The notes beneath the pieces were generated by a model. That model was not told the origin of the DNA, did no database searches, and worked only from the letters and a program-made list of their open reading frames with translations. This document shows, piece after piece, positions 8,034 to 17,185 of a stretch of 64,000 nt of DNA. Position 1 is the stretch's first letter, and the number at the start of each line of letters is the position of its first letter. A program made the translations under genes and the position numbers. Source of the stretch: Sedimentisphaerales bacterium (lineage in GTDB: Bacteria; Planctomycetota; Phycisphaerae; Sedimentisphaerales; SM23-30); assembly GCA_028281535.1 (NCBI GenBank), contig JANQJS010000038.1:124001-188000 (forward strand), read 5' to 3'.

Positions 8034-9986
8034 ATGTGCGGTATATTTGGTGTTTTAGAGCATTCTGATCATGCTTCTGATATTAGTAAAGATAAACTCA
8101 GGCAAGCTGCACAGTCACTTAGCCATCGAGGCCCCGACTATCAGGGAATATATTCTGGTCAAGGTGTTGGGTTTGCTCATGCTAGATTGTCCCTTTTGGA
8201 TTTAAATAGCCGTAGTAACCAACCTTTTTGGGATTCTGGAAGAAACCACTGTCTTATTTATAATGGTGAGATATATAACTATATTCAGTTGCGAGATGAA
8301 TTAGTTAATAAAGGGGTGGTGTTCAATACGACAAGCGATACTGAAGTTCTTTTAGAGCTTATTAAGGCGGTAGGTCTTGATTGTGCACTGGATAAGTTGG
8401 AAGGGATGTATGCATTTGCTTTATGGTCCCCTGCTGATAATAAATTGCAGCTGGTTCGTGACCCCTTAGGGATTAAACCGTTATTTATCCATGAGAACAC
8501 AAATCAATTTCTATTCTCATCAGAAATTATGCCCTTTCAGGACTGGATGGATTTTCAGCCTGACATGTTGTCGATTTTATCGTATCTCCAGGGATTTGGT
8601 GGGCCTTCGAAGGGATTTACATTTTATAAAGATGTTAAAATAGTAGCACCAGGCACAATAATGGAAATCAAAAAAGGTGAATCGTCAAAAACTCGCCGAT
8701 TTTATAATTTAGCCCGCTCTTGGGAGGAAGACCAATTTCGGCAATACGATTCGATGTCCACGACACAATTGATCAATAAGTTAGATGAGATGTTGTACAA
8801 CAGTGTCAATCAAATGTTAATTGCAGATGTGCCCGTTGGAGCCTTATGTAGTGGCGGACTGGACTCTTCTATTATTACCGCGATGGCATCAAAAGAGCAT
8901 AAAAATTTAGCGATATTTCATGCAAATGTTACAGGGCCAGAAAGTGAATTTGATGCGGCCAATCGGTTAGCTAAACATCTGAATTTAGATATGGTAAGCG
9001 TTGATTCAACTCATGATAATTATTTATTAGAACTCGCAAAAGTTACATATCATTATGGACATCCCATTGCACGGCACCCTAATTCAGTTCCATTTTACCT
9101 TGTTGCTAAATTGATAAATGAAAATAAAATTAAAGCTGTTTTATCTGGTGAAGGTGCAGACGAATGCTTTATGGGGTACGGTCATTTGTCTTTTGATCTC
9201 AGATCTTATTTAAAGCAATTTCCAAAACAGTCTATATATAAATTTGCTCGTGAATCGATTAGGACGTTGTTGGGGAAAAAAAAGAATAGAATGGATTGGT
9301 CGTTCTCCCCTATTGGATTTGATCGACGATACTTCTCTAGAAGAACGGATTACACAAACCTAGATTTTGGTGACTTAGGTGTTAATCTTGGCAATCGTTT
9401 TGAATATTCAATTGATATTGAAGACGCAACAAATACATTGCTAGGTCATAAAAATGAAAATATCACCGAAAAAGATATTATAACTTTTAATATGCTAGCG
9501 TATCATCTGCGAACTTTACTTCATAGAAATGATTGTTTAGGGATGGCCGCTAGTGTTGAGTCTCGTTTTCCATTTTTGCATTCGGATATTATTAATTATG
9601 CTATTCATTTACCGTATAGGCATAAGTCCAAATTTAACTTATTTGGTGGTCAGAGACAACATTGGTTTTTTACGGATAAATGGATCTTGCGGCAAGTGGC
9701 AAAACGTTATTTGCCAGAAGACCTTTCTGGTCGTAAAAAAATAGGGTTTCCAGCTTCAGGTATTTTTGAAAAAATGAAAATAACAAGAGAGTTTTATCGT
9801 GATTCTTTTATAAAACATCAATTTCAATTATCAAATCGTGAATTAGATTATTTGCTAGATCGATCTTCACCTTCGACAAAAATAGGTCGAAAGTTATTAT
9901 CTCTAGAAGTATGGGCTCATGTATGTTTAGGAATCTCAGATCAAAGTGCAATAACCCAAAAAATGCAAAAGTATATAACGATATAG
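8034..9986 (+). CDS. asnB: Asparagine synthase (glutamine-hydrolysing), AsnB type
   Basis: A class II glutamine amidotransferase fused to an asparagine synthetase domain; it makes asparagine, or amidates a related carboxylate, using ATP and glutamine. Cys2 after the initiator Met (MCGIFG) is the glutaminase nucleophile. RGPD, NGEIYNY and the SDTEVLLE stretch line the glutaminase pocket. The synthetase P-loop SGGLDSS lies at about 279-285. At 650 residues the length fits the longer AsnB subgroup, often found in polysaccharide or peptide loci. TTAGGT precedes the ATG. It starts a run of closely spaced genes (gaps of 37, 9 and 3 bp, then an overlap) with manA, a pseudouridine synthase, a SIS protein and a glycosyltransferase. 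Confidence 0.93.
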   Translation: MCGIFGVLEHSDHASDISKDKLRQAAQSLSHRGPDYQGIYSGQGVGFAHARLSLLDLNSRSNQPFWDSGRNHCLIYNGEIYNYIQLRDELVNKGVVFNTTSDTEVLLELIKAVGLDCALDKLEGMYAFALWSPADNKLQLVRDPLGIKPLFIHENTNQFLFSSEIMPFQDWMDFQPDMLSILSYLQGFGGPSKGFTFYKDVKIVAPGTIMEIKKGESSKTRRFYNLARSWEEDQFRQYDSMSTTQLINKLDEMLYNSVNQMLIADVPVGALCSGGLDSSIITAMASKEHKNLAIFHANVTGPESEFDAANRLAKHLNLDMVSVDSTHDNYLLELAKVTYHYGHPIARHPNSVPFYLVAKLINENKIKAVLSGEGADECFMGYGHLSFDLRSYLKQFPKQSIYKFARESIRTLLGKKKNRMDWSFSPIGFDRRYFSRRTDYTNLDFGDLGVNLGNRFEYSIDIEDATNTLLGHKNENITEKDIITFNMLAYHLRTLLHRNDCLGMAASVESRFPFLHSDIINYAIHLPYRHKSKFNLFGGQRQHWFFTDKWILRQVAKRYLPEDLSGRKKIGFPASGIFEKMKITREFYRDSFIKHQFQLSNRELDYLLDRSSPSTKIGRKLLSLEVWAHVCLGISDQSAITQKMQKYITI

Positions 9987-10023
9987 CTTGTTGTTAGTTT
10001 AAGCACGCATTGGGAATATAAAA

Positions 10024-11046
10024 ATGAAACCTTTAAAGTTTAATCCGGTTTTCAAAGAAAGATTATGGGGCTCTTCACGTTTGAAAGAGGTCTTTAATAA
10101 ATCAATTCCGTTAGATATTCCAATAGGTGAAAGTTGGGAATGTGCTGATTTGCCAGAAGGATGTTCTCTGGTTGAAATTGAAGATGGCCAGAAGATTTCT
10201 TTTAGTGAGTTTATTGATAACTATGGTAAAAGCTATGGATTGGCTGAAAAACAATGTCATCACCCTTTCGGTCTTCTTATTAAGTTTTTAGACGCGAATC
10301 AGGTTTTAAGTGTTCAGGTTCATCCTGATGTTAATGCCTGCAAAATTCTGCCTGGCGCAAGAGTAAAAACGGAATGCTGGTATGTTTTAGATGCAGCCCC
10401 TGATGCTTATATCTATAAAGGATTCACAGGGAATGTATCGCAAAAAGAATTAGAAGAATCAATTAATAATAATAGTGTTGATAAGATATTAAATAAAATA
10501 ATGGTTAATAAAGGTGATTTTTTCTTTCTGCCAGCAGGAACAATCCATGCGATTGGGCCAGGTTTGTTGATAGCAGAAATCCAAACACCTTCAGACACTA
10601 CATACCGTGTATATGATTGGGATCGTATAGGAGCAGATGGCAAATCTCGGCAATTGCATATTCAAGAATCTTTGGTTAGCTGCCATTATACAAATACCCC
10701 CCCTATAGATTTTTCAGTATATGAGAATTTGGAGAATCCATCCCATGAAGTGCTATATACCGTAGGAAAAGCCATGGGGAATTATAGACACCTAGCCGAT
10801 TGTGAATATTTCAGTGTCGCATATGCTGCTGCAAAGGCAGGAGATTCATGTGAAATTGATGTAAATCTCCCATTTGTATTTATCGCTCTGGAAGGCAATG
10901 GCAAAATAACTGACCAGTCAGATAATACGCAATGTACATTTACCAGAGGGGATACTATACTAGTCCCTGCTTCAAACAATATATGTATTAAAACAGAAAA
11001 CGTGACTGAAGCGTTATTAACTTGTCTTGGTCCAGGAAAGAAATAA
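10024..11046 (+). CDS. manA: Mannose-6-phosphate isomerase, class I
   Basis: It interconverts fructose-6-phosphate and mannose-6-phosphate, the entry to GDP-mannose. The cupin metal site is visible: VQVHPD at about residues 97-102, a conserved Glu in KTECWYVLDA (about 116-125), and LPAGTIHAIG near 170-179 with the further metal His. The EIQTPSDTTYRVYDWDR segment near 187-203 is typical of the short bacterial class. The length of 340 residues is usual. Gene order with a GDP-mannose-type glycosyltransferase five genes on suggests it may feed that enzyme. Confidence 0.93.
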   Translation: MKPLKFNPVFKERLWGSSRLKEVFNKSIPLDIPIGESWECADLPEGCSLVEIEDGQKISFSEFIDNYGKSYGLAEKQCHHPFGLLIKFLDANQVLSVQVHPDVNACKILPGARVKTECWYVLDAAPDAYIYKGFTGNVSQKELEESINNNSVDKILNKIMVNKGDFFFLPAGTIHAIGPGLLIAEIQTPSDTTYRVYDWDRIGADGKSRQLHIQESLVSCHYTNTPPIDFSVYENLENPSHEVLYTVGKAMGNYRHLADCEYFSVAYAAAKAGDSCEIDVNLPFVFIALEGNGKITDQSDNTQCTFTRGDTILVPASNNICIKTENVTEALLTCLGPGKK

Positions 11047-11055
11047 ACTAATTCA

Positions 11056-11922
11056 ATGGCAAAAGAACGATTACAGAAAGTTATGGCTGAAGCTGGTATT
11101 GCCAGTCGACGTCAATGTGAAGAAATTATTTTAGATGGATTGGTCAGCGTCAATCGGAAGGTGGTTGATTCGCTCCCCTGCCTGGTTGATATTCAAGTAG
11201 ATAAAATTACTGTGGATGGCAAACGCCTGAAATTTGAAGAAAAGGTATATTTTCTTTTACATAAACCCAAGAAAGTTGTTTGCACAAACAGCGATCCTGA
11301 AGGTCGAGTTAGAGCGGTTGATTTGTTACGCAAAGTCAAACAGAGAGTCTATCCCGTTGGTCGCTTGGATGCAGACACCAAAGGGTTGATCATCATGACG
11401 AATGATGGAAATTTTGCTAATGAATTAACTCACCCAAAATATGGTGTGCCAAAAACATATGAAGCTGTGGTTAAAGGAGCTGTTCATGGCGATAATATTG
11501 AAAAGCTCAAAAAAGGTGTCTGGCTAGATAAGCAAAAAGCGACGATTGAGAAGGTTAAAATCTTACAAAGAGGTCCCAGGACATCACTTCTTGAAATTAC
11601 TTTGCGAGAAGGTCGTAATCGTCAAATTAGACGTATGCTTGCTCGAGTGGGTCACCCTGTTCAGCAATTAACTCGGACTAAAATCGGAACGATTTCTATT
11701 AAAGGATTAGGCCCTAAGAAATTTAGGCCGTTAACTGAAAAGGAAATTGTATCACTTAGAAAGTCCGCCAAGCCAAAACCACTAAAAACAACTAAGAAAA
11801 AAAATGCTACTAAGAGTTCGAAAAAAACGACGAAGAAAACTACAAAAAAAGAAAATGTAAAGCAAGCAAAGAAAACTCCTGAGACAAAACGAACGCGTCG
11901 TACTGTATTGAAAATGGATTAA
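11056..11922 (+). CDS. rluB: 23S/16S rRNA pseudouridine synthase, RsuA/RluB family
   Basis: The N-terminal S4 RNA-binding domain (about residues 4-60; RLQKVMAEAGIASRRQCEEI) is followed by the pseudouridine synthase domain. The catalytic Asp is in GRLDADTKGL (about 97-106). LREGRNRQIRRMLA (about 193-206) is the conserved C-terminal motif. It most resembles RluB, which acts on helix 89 of 23S rRNA, though RluE or RsuA specificity cannot be excluded. An unusual Lys/Thr-rich basic tail fills about residues 235-288 and probably adds RNA affinity. The gene starts 9 bp after manA without a clear ribosome binding site. Confidence 0.9.
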   Translation: MAKERLQKVMAEAGIASRRQCEEIILDGLVSVNRKVVDSLPCLVDIQVDKITVDGKRLKFEEKVYFLLHKPKKVVCTNSDPEGRVRAVDLLRKVKQRVYPVGRLDADTKGLIIMTNDGNFANELTHPKYGVPKTYEAVVKGAVHGDNIEKLKKGVWLDKQKATIEKVKILQRGPRTSLLEITLREGRNRQIRRMLARVGHPVQQLTRTKIGTISIKGLGPKKFRPLTEKEIVSLRKSAKPKPLKTTKKKNATKSSKKTTKKTTKKENVKQAKKTPETKRTRRTVLKMD

Positions 11923-11925
11923 TAT

Positions 11926-12606
11926 ATGAAAGACAAAATGGACTTAAATGAACTGCCAGAGATGGTTCAGGAAATAGTTTTAAATTTAAAGGAAAGATAT
12001 CCTGTTCTTGATGGGTGCTGTGATGCACTAATACAAAGTTATTTAGCGATTGTTAATAATTTTGATCAAAAGGGAATATTATATCTCTGTGGAAATGGTG
12101 GCAGCTTTGCAGATGCAGTGCACATTAAAGGCGAATTAGCAAAAAGTTTTGAAGCAAATCGCCCTCTTCGTGATCCAGAAATAATTCAGAAGCTACAATC
12201 CAGTGAGGTTGGCCAGAAATTAATTGAAGAGCTCGAAATGGGATTTCCTGTTGTTGTCCTTGGAGAATCGCATGCCCTACGAAGTGCGTATGAAAATGAC
12301 CGGGATGCCACATTTCACTATGCCCAGGAATTAAGTGCATTTGTTCAACATCTTCAGCCTGGCATCTTGTTTGGTATCAGCACAAGTGGTAATGCCGAGA
12401 ATGTGGTTGCCGCGATGACGTTGGCAAAAGCATATGGCATCAAAACGATCAGTTTTACAGGGCCAAAAGGTGGTCAATTGGCACAATTATCTGATATTGA
12501 TTGGCGCGTTCCTGATGGTGATTGCCCCTGGAAGGTTCAAGAATTGCAATTACCACTTTATCATGCTCTTTGCTTAATGATTGAATCACATTATTTTGGC
12601 AAATGA
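11926..12606 (+). CDS. SIS-domain phosphosugar isomerase, GmhA/DiaA-like
   Basis: A 226-residue sugar isomerase (SIS) domain protein. CGNGGSFADAVHIKGELAKS (about 46-65) and GISTSGNAENVVAA (about 145-158) are the phosphosugar-binding loops shared by GmhA (sedoheptulose-7-phosphate isomerase) and DiaA. KVQELQLPLYHALCLMIE near the end corresponds to the GmhA C-terminal helix with its catalytic-site Gln and His. A longer insertion (about residues 68-105, rich in Glu and Arg) separates the two halves. It lies 3 bp after the pseudouridine synthase gene and overlaps the next gene by four bases (ATGA), so the three are co-translated. The substrate is uncertain; a sugar phosphate near mannose or heptose metabolism is likely. 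Confidence 0.85.
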   Translation: MKDKMDLNELPEMVQEIVLNLKERYPVLDGCCDALIQSYLAIVNNFDQKGILYLCGNGGSFADAVHIKGELAKSFEANRPLRDPEIIQKLQSSEVGQKLIEELEMGFPVVVLGESHALRSAYENDRDATFHYAQELSAFVQHLQPGILFGISTSGNAENVVAAMTLAKAYGIKTISFTGPKGGQLAQLSDIDWRVPDGDCPWKVQELQLPLYHALCLMIESHYFGK

Positions 12607-13715
12607 AAAATGATTCGTTACATATCCTGGCCTTAGAAAGTTACGATGGGGGTAGCCATCAACAATTTCTTGATGGATTAATCAAGCATAGCCAGCATCA
12701 ATTTACCCGCTTAAGTATGCCCGCAAGGAAATGGAAATGGCGTATGCGTGGAGCAGCGATCCACTTTGCGCAACAACTCGAAAAAATAACATCACTAGAA
12801 ACTATTGATCTGATTTTCACATCATCCATGACAGCGGTTTCAGATTTAAAATCTTTACTCCCCCCCGTTTTACAAAATAGACCAATCGTGTGTTATTTTC
12901 ATGAAAACCAACTAACCTATCCAGTGGAAGATGAAACTCAAAGAGATTATCAATATGCTTTTACTCAAATTATGAGTTGCTTGGCGTCAGATCGAGTTTG
13001 GTTTAATTCGGCATATCATCAAGATGATTTTCTAAATGCTCTGGATCTTCTGCTCAAAAAAATGCCTGATTTTATTCCAGAGAGAATTCGCGAAAAAATC
13101 AAAAGCAAATCTCAAATACTTCCGCTTGGTTTGAATCCTGATTGCTTTGTTGGCTCTAAAGCATCTGACATAGATGTTCCTGTATTTGTCTGGAATCATC
13201 GTTGGGAATATGACAAAAATCCTGATTTATTTTTTGAGACCATGATCGATTTGGATAAAGCTGATTTTGCCTTTAAGCTCATTATCCTGGGAGAACAATT
13301 TAGAACAGCCCCTCCGGTTTTTGGTGCGACACAAAAAATCCTCAAAGATAAAATTATTCATTTTGGATATGCAAAAAATCGCTCAGATTACATCAGGCAT
13401 CTCCAAGCTGGTACGATATCTATATCGACCTCTATCCATGAATTCTTTGGCCTGGCCGTTCTTGAGGCGATTGCAGCAGGAAATGTACCACTATTGCCCT
13501 ACCGGTTGAGCTATCCAGAATTGATTCCACGTGAATGTCACTCCCAGGTATTTTATCATAGTGAAAATGAATTTAAGGAAAAGGTTCGAGGTTGCCTTGC
13601 TTCTCCCCCAGGTTTCTCGCCTGTACTGTTACAACATGTAAAAAAATACTCGTGGGAACATTTAATTCAGCGTTATGATCAGGAATTTGAGAACTTAGTT
13701 AAAATAGAAAATTAA
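12603..13715 (+). CDS. Glycosyltransferase, tRNA-queuosine alpha-mannosyltransferase (QTMAN/GTDC1, DUF3524) homologue
   Basis: A GT-B glycosyltransferase of 370 residues. It matches the vertebrate GTDC1/QTMAN pattern throughout: LALESYDGGSHQQFLD (about 9-24), LSMPARKWKWRMRGAA (about 37-52), CYFHENQLTYPVE (about 97-109), RDYQYAFTQIMSCLASD (about 114-130), WNHRWEYDKNPDLFF (about 197-211) and HEFFGLAVLEA (about 279-289). In animals this enzyme puts mannose on queuosine in tRNA-Asp. Bacterial homologues carry the same DUF3524 N-terminal domain. The link to tRNA modification is inferred from homology and from neighbours (manA and an RNA pseudouridine synthase in the same operon, miaA just upstream). 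It overlaps the SIS gene by four bases. Confidence 0.87.
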   Translation: MKNDSLHILALESYDGGSHQQFLDGLIKHSQHQFTRLSMPARKWKWRMRGAAIHFAQQLEKITSLETIDLIFTSSMTAVSDLKSLLPPVLQNRPIVCYFHENQLTYPVEDETQRDYQYAFTQIMSCLASDRVWFNSAYHQDDFLNALDLLLKKMPDFIPERIREKIKSKSQILPLGLNPDCFVGSKASDIDVPVFVWNHRWEYDKNPDLFFETMIDLDKADFAFKLIILGEQFRTAPPVFGATQKILKDKIIHFGYAKNRSDYIRHLQAGTISISTSIHEFFGLAVLEAIAAGNVPLLPYRLSYPELIPRECHSQVFYHSENEFKEKVRGCLASPPGFSPVLLQHVKKYSWEHLIQRYDQEFENLVKIEN

Positions 13716-13789
13716 CTATTTCAACATATACAAAAAATAAGGAAATGTATTAAAAAATGTGGAAAAACCAATCAACATCCCAGTTTTGA

Positions 13790-13809
13790 AAAACGCCCTG
13801 ATTAAGGCG
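13790..13809 (-). terminator. Short intrinsic terminator (minus strand)
   Basis: Read on the minus strand, CGCC and GGCG (13809-13806 with 13797-13794) form a 4-bp GC stem followed directly by TTTTTC. It lies 27 bp after the end of the pseudopilin gene and would end that transcript. The stem is short, so confidence is moderate. Confidence 0.4.
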
Positions 13810-13836
13810 GGGGGCATAAATTCTAACCTTACTGCC

Positions 13837-14808
13837 CTATCGACGTATCCCCGATTCGGGTATAAAAACTAAACCTGGAGTGAGTTCACCAAGAGTGTAA
13901 AGTTCTTCATGCTTGATTCCATTATAATTATATTCAAGTTCAATAAGTCGTAATGTATAAAATTGATCCGCTGTAAATTTTTCAACATGCCCGTCAGTAT
14001 ACCCTGCGGTAAACTCATTTTTTAATTCACTTAAATCTAGCTCACCTTCAAGACTTTGCCAGACAGCAGAGGAAAAATTATCGTTAGTAGCTACTGTTTC
14101 TCTTTTGGGTATTTTCTCACAACTATTAAAATGGTCAGTTTCTGGAGGATTTTTAAAAGTGTCATTGCCATATCCGATATAGTCACTCACGAGCAAAGTG
14201 CTTTCATACCTACCTCCTGACATGGATTTCGGACCATGAAAATAACGTTTTTTACCTATATCCTCAGGATCATTAGATTGATAATAATCATATAATGACT
14301 CGTCTATGACAGCTTTATAATTCCAATAAAAAGAATAAGAATAACCAAAAATCGGGCTTTCAGAGAAATTAGGGTGTTTCCATCTGTCACCAGCATTCCA
14401 GGATTCCTCGGCATAATCATATTTTTTGGGAATGTTTGGACACAAATAATTATCCACATTTGAATAAGAATTTAAATATTCCCCCATTGTCCGGTTATAC
14501 TTAGGGTCCGCTAAAGATTCTGATATCGCTATAGCTGTAGGTAACATCCACGATCTAGTTCCAGCACTATGAAGATTCCGAGCAACTGTTTGTGGGTATT
14601 TATCATTATTATCAAATCCAAAAAAATTATTGAATTCGACAATTTTTCCCTGCTGTTTGGAGTTGATGACTGCCCGGGCTTGTTGGCGCGCACGACCAAG
14701 AACTGGTAATAATATTCCAGTGAGAATGGCAATCACGCTCATGGTGACCATGAGTTCGACTAAGGTAAATCCGCTTCTTACCCTGCCCAAAACTTTCCTC
14801 ACATGCAC
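13837..14808 (-). CDS. Type II secretion pseudopilin-like protein with N-terminal methylation site (planctomycete H-x9-DG type)
   Basis: The N-terminus has a short basic leader, then the prepilin peptidase site G/FTLVE (RSGFTLVELMV, about residues 11-21) and a hydrophobic helix to about residue 35. The helix is followed by GRARQQARAV, as in pseudopilins. The C-terminal half ends with the motif TAGYTDGHVEKF near 275, the DG-H signature of the large family of planctomycete pseudopilin-like proteins. These are exported and embedded by their N-terminal helix; individual roles are mostly unknown. GTG at 14808 starts the longest frame, but a TTG at 14790 with AGGA about six bases ahead would give a shorter leader and is equally likely. 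It lies 148 bp downstream of two FG-GAP protein genes on the same strand. Confidence 0.85.
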   Translation of the reverse strand: MHVRKVLGRVRSGFTLVELMVTMSVIAILTGILLPVLGRARQQARAVINSKQQGKIVEFNNFFGFDNNDKYPQTVARNLHSAGTRSWMLPTAIAISESLADPKYNRTMGEYLNSYSNVDNYLCPNIPKKYDYAEESWNAGDRWKHPNFSESPIFGYSYSFYWNYKAVIDESLYDYYQSNDPEDIGKKRYFHGPKSMSGGRYESTLLVSDYIGYGNDTFKNPPETDHFNSCEKIPKRETVATNDNFSSAVWQSLEGELDLSELKNEFTAGYTDGHVEKFTADQFYTLRLIELEYNYNGIKHEELYTLGELTPGLVFIPESGIRR

Positions 14809-14956
14809 TTTTAGTGAAAAACTAATCTATAAACTAACCAGTTACCTAGATTAATATTTTACTCAATAAGTCAGGGAGAAGCTATAATAAAGCTCGCAAT
14901 TTGCCTAATTGATTGATAATTGTAAAGTATTACCTTTCATGTAGATATAAGAGTAG

Positions 14957-17152
14957 CTATGGGGTCCAGGGCAGTATTTGGAGCCAATCATCTAAAAATA
15001 AGCTTAAATCTATTAAATCAACTATGCCATCTTGATTAAAATCGGCCGCGAGTCCGGGCGGACTGAGGCTGGCAGAGCTGGAATTTCCAAACGCCCCTAT
15101 ATTTACTCGCAATCCATTTGGCGATCTTTCGTTAGAAAAATCATCATTTGGATCTCCAGCATCAATATAGGGGCTGGTAACTGGATCATCGAACGTCCAG
15201 AGTCCTTCAACTTCAGGTGGATTGTTGGGATCCGTACCTAATATCCCAATAAAACGACCATGTTCTGATTGTAAATGGAAGTCCCCCGCATTTGGATCCA
15301 CCATGAGTGATTCTTCAAAGTAGATATTGTTGATATCTATCACACGTGTACCGAGATCGATAATATCGTTGCCATCTACAAATCCACAATATTCGGTTGT
15401 AATAATTGCTGGGGTGCTTGAAACAACGTCATTGAGATTTTTTTCAAATAGGCAATTCTCTACCAAGGGGGTAGATCCCAGTAAGGCAAAAATACCTGTT
15501 TTGTTGTTATAAAAAGTGATGTTTCGAATAGTGGGTGATGCCGCAAGTACAAAGCAGCCAAGATTAGCTGCATCACGAATCACGAAATTTTCTAATACGG
15601 TATTAGGATCTTCATTTGAAAGAAAAGTAAACGCATTATTAAATTCTGGTTGAATAATTGCTGGATCAGCTGCACTTTTTACAGTAATCGATTTGCCTTT
15701 AAAGTCGACATCTTCTGTATATACGCCTGGCCAAACTAAAACTTGGTCACCATCCATCGCTGTATCAATGCCCTGTTGGATGGTTGAAAAAGCTGTCAAT
15801 CGTGTTGTGCCATCATTTGAGTCATCCCCTAGTATAGTATCCACATGCCAGCTTGTAGGATGGGACAGGTTTAAAAACCAACCGGCCCCTGCATCTACAG
15901 AGCCATCATCATCTTTTGATGCATGGACTAATAAATTCGTTCTGCCATCATTTTCAATATCATCAAGCAGATGCAGTCTATGTGCGAATCGATCTTCAGG
16001 ATCCAGGTCTCCAGTGAAACCATTGAGATTTTCTTCAATTCTTGTGTGTGATTTAATGGTACCGTCTCGATTGAGATTTAGTATCCAGAATTTTCCAGTT
16101 CCTGTATTTGCCCCTTGGTTTGCACCAACGGCCATGTCTTGGATACCATCCAAATTCAAGTCACCTAGCCCAGCTAAAGAAACCCCAAATAGGTCGTTGT
16201 CTTGAAGGGTTTCATTAAATCCTCCATCAGATTCACTGATTTTTTGATGTGATTTGACTGTGCCATCAGTATTCAAGAATAAAATATAGAATGCACCATG
16301 TTGTGTTCCATTTTCTGAATCATAGTGGCTTGATGCTGCAATATCGTCAACACCATCGTTATCTAAATCACCTAGATTTGCCATCGTTGCGCCAAAATGG
16401 CCCTCATCGTATAATGTAGCAGTAAATCCCCCTTCAGTATCACTGATTTTTTGGTATGATTTGACTGTGCCGTTTGAATTCATGAAGAGAATCCAAATTG
16501 CACCTCGGTTTAATCCTCCATCATCATCAAGTCGCGCACCTACTGCGAGTTCAGTAACCCCATCACCGTCCATATCATCCAGGGCTACAATTGAAAATCC
16601 AAATTGATCACTAATGTCTAGCGTTTCGTTAAAACCATTTGTATTACTGGTTATAGTGGTATAATTTTTAACTGTGCCATTGGAGTTTAAAAATAGCACC
16701 CATATAAAACCATGGCCACCTGTACCATAAAATTTTCCTCCAACAGCTATGTCTGGAACTCCATCATTATCTAAATCACCAAGCGGTCCAATTGTCCAGC
16801 CAAATTGGTCATAATTACTAAAAACATAACTAAAATTCCCATATGAATCGCTGATTCTTTGTTGTGAATTAACCGTACTATTATTGTTCATAAATAGTAT
16901 CCATAATCCTCCGCGATTATTTCCGCCATCATGCGATAAAGGATTACTTGATGCTAAATCTTCAATGCCATCTCCGTTGACATCACCGATCGGAACCGGG
17001 GCAAATGATGGCGTACCTGGGCTGTAGTTGAATCCACCTTGGGTAATACTGATTTTAGAAAAAGCATCAACGGACACCTGTTGCGCATTGGTTGAGTTAA
17101 GCATGTTAAAGATGCTTAAAATATGCAGTAATAATGTTATTAGCTTTTTCAT
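14957..17152 (-). CDS. Secreted six-repeat FG-GAP/beta-propeller protein with beta-helix region and dockerin-like tail
   Basis: 731 residues. A signal peptide covers about 1-23 (ends NSTNAQQ). Residues about 28-435 hold six tandem repeats of about 68 residues, each with a Ca-binding loop such as GDLDNDGVPD and an aromatic strand such as WILFMNSNGT. These are FG-GAP/integrin-alpha type propeller repeats. HVDTILGDD at about 436 opens a right-handed beta-helix-like region (PGVYTEDVDFKGKSITVKSA). The last 35 residues contain an EF-hand/dockerin-like element, DFNQDGIVDLIDLSLFLDDW. It lies 33 bp after a longer paralogue (17186-20581). The probable location is extracellular or at the cell surface; adhesion or polysaccharide binding is a guess. 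No ribosome binding site is evident before the ATG. Confidence 0.85.
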   Translation of the reverse strand: MKKLITLLLHILSIFNMLNSTNAQQVSVDAFSKISITQGGFNYSPGTPSFAPVPIGDVNGDGIEDLASSNPLSHDGGNNRGGLWILFMNNNSTVNSQQRISDSYGNFSYVFSNYDQFGWTIGPLGDLDNDGVPDIAVGGKFYGTGGHGFIWVLFLNSNGTVKNYTTITSNTNGFNETLDISDQFGFSIVALDDMDGDGVTELAVGARLDDDGGLNRGAIWILFMNSNGTVKSYQKISDTEGGFTATLYDEGHFGATMANLGDLDNDGVDDIAASSHYDSENGTQHGAFYILFLNTDGTVKSHQKISESDGGFNETLQDNDLFGVSLAGLGDLNLDGIQDMAVGANQGANTGTGKFWILNLNRDGTIKSHTRIEENLNGFTGDLDPEDRFAHRLHLLDDIENDGRTNLLVHASKDDDGSVDAGAGWFLNLSHPTSWHVDTILGDDSNDGTTRLTAFSTIQQGIDTAMDGDQVLVWPGVYTEDVDFKGKSITVKSAADPAIIQPEFNNAFTFLSNEDPNTVLENFVIRDAANLGCFVLAASPTIRNITFYNNKTGIFALLGSTPLVENCLFEKNLNDVVSSTPAIITTEYCGFVDGNDIIDLGTRVIDINNIYFEESLMVDPNAGDFHLQSEHGRFIGILGTDPNNPPEVEGLWTFDDPVTSPYIDAGDPNDDFSNERSPNGLRVNIGAFGNSSSASLSPPGLAADFNQDGIVDLIDLSLFLDDWLQILPWTP
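15846..17071 (-). repeat. Six tandem ~204-bp coding repeats (FG-GAP units)
   Basis: Six successive units encode about 68 residues each. The most conserved DNA, seen on the plus strand as the complement of GGTGATTTAGATAATGATGG-like Ca-loops and ATTTTATTCATGAACTC-like strands, recurs with about 200-bp spacing. The units are diverged enough for each to be distinguished. Confidence 0.8.
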
Positions 17153-17185
17153 TTAGTATAATTCAAAAAGTCACGACCTAGAGAT

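Noticed and set aside
15693-16205. A 170-codon plus-strand frame inside the FG-GAP gene.
   Set aside because: It is an antisense shadow of the tandem repeats, Ser/Pro-rich as expected from reading Asp/Gly repeats backwards.
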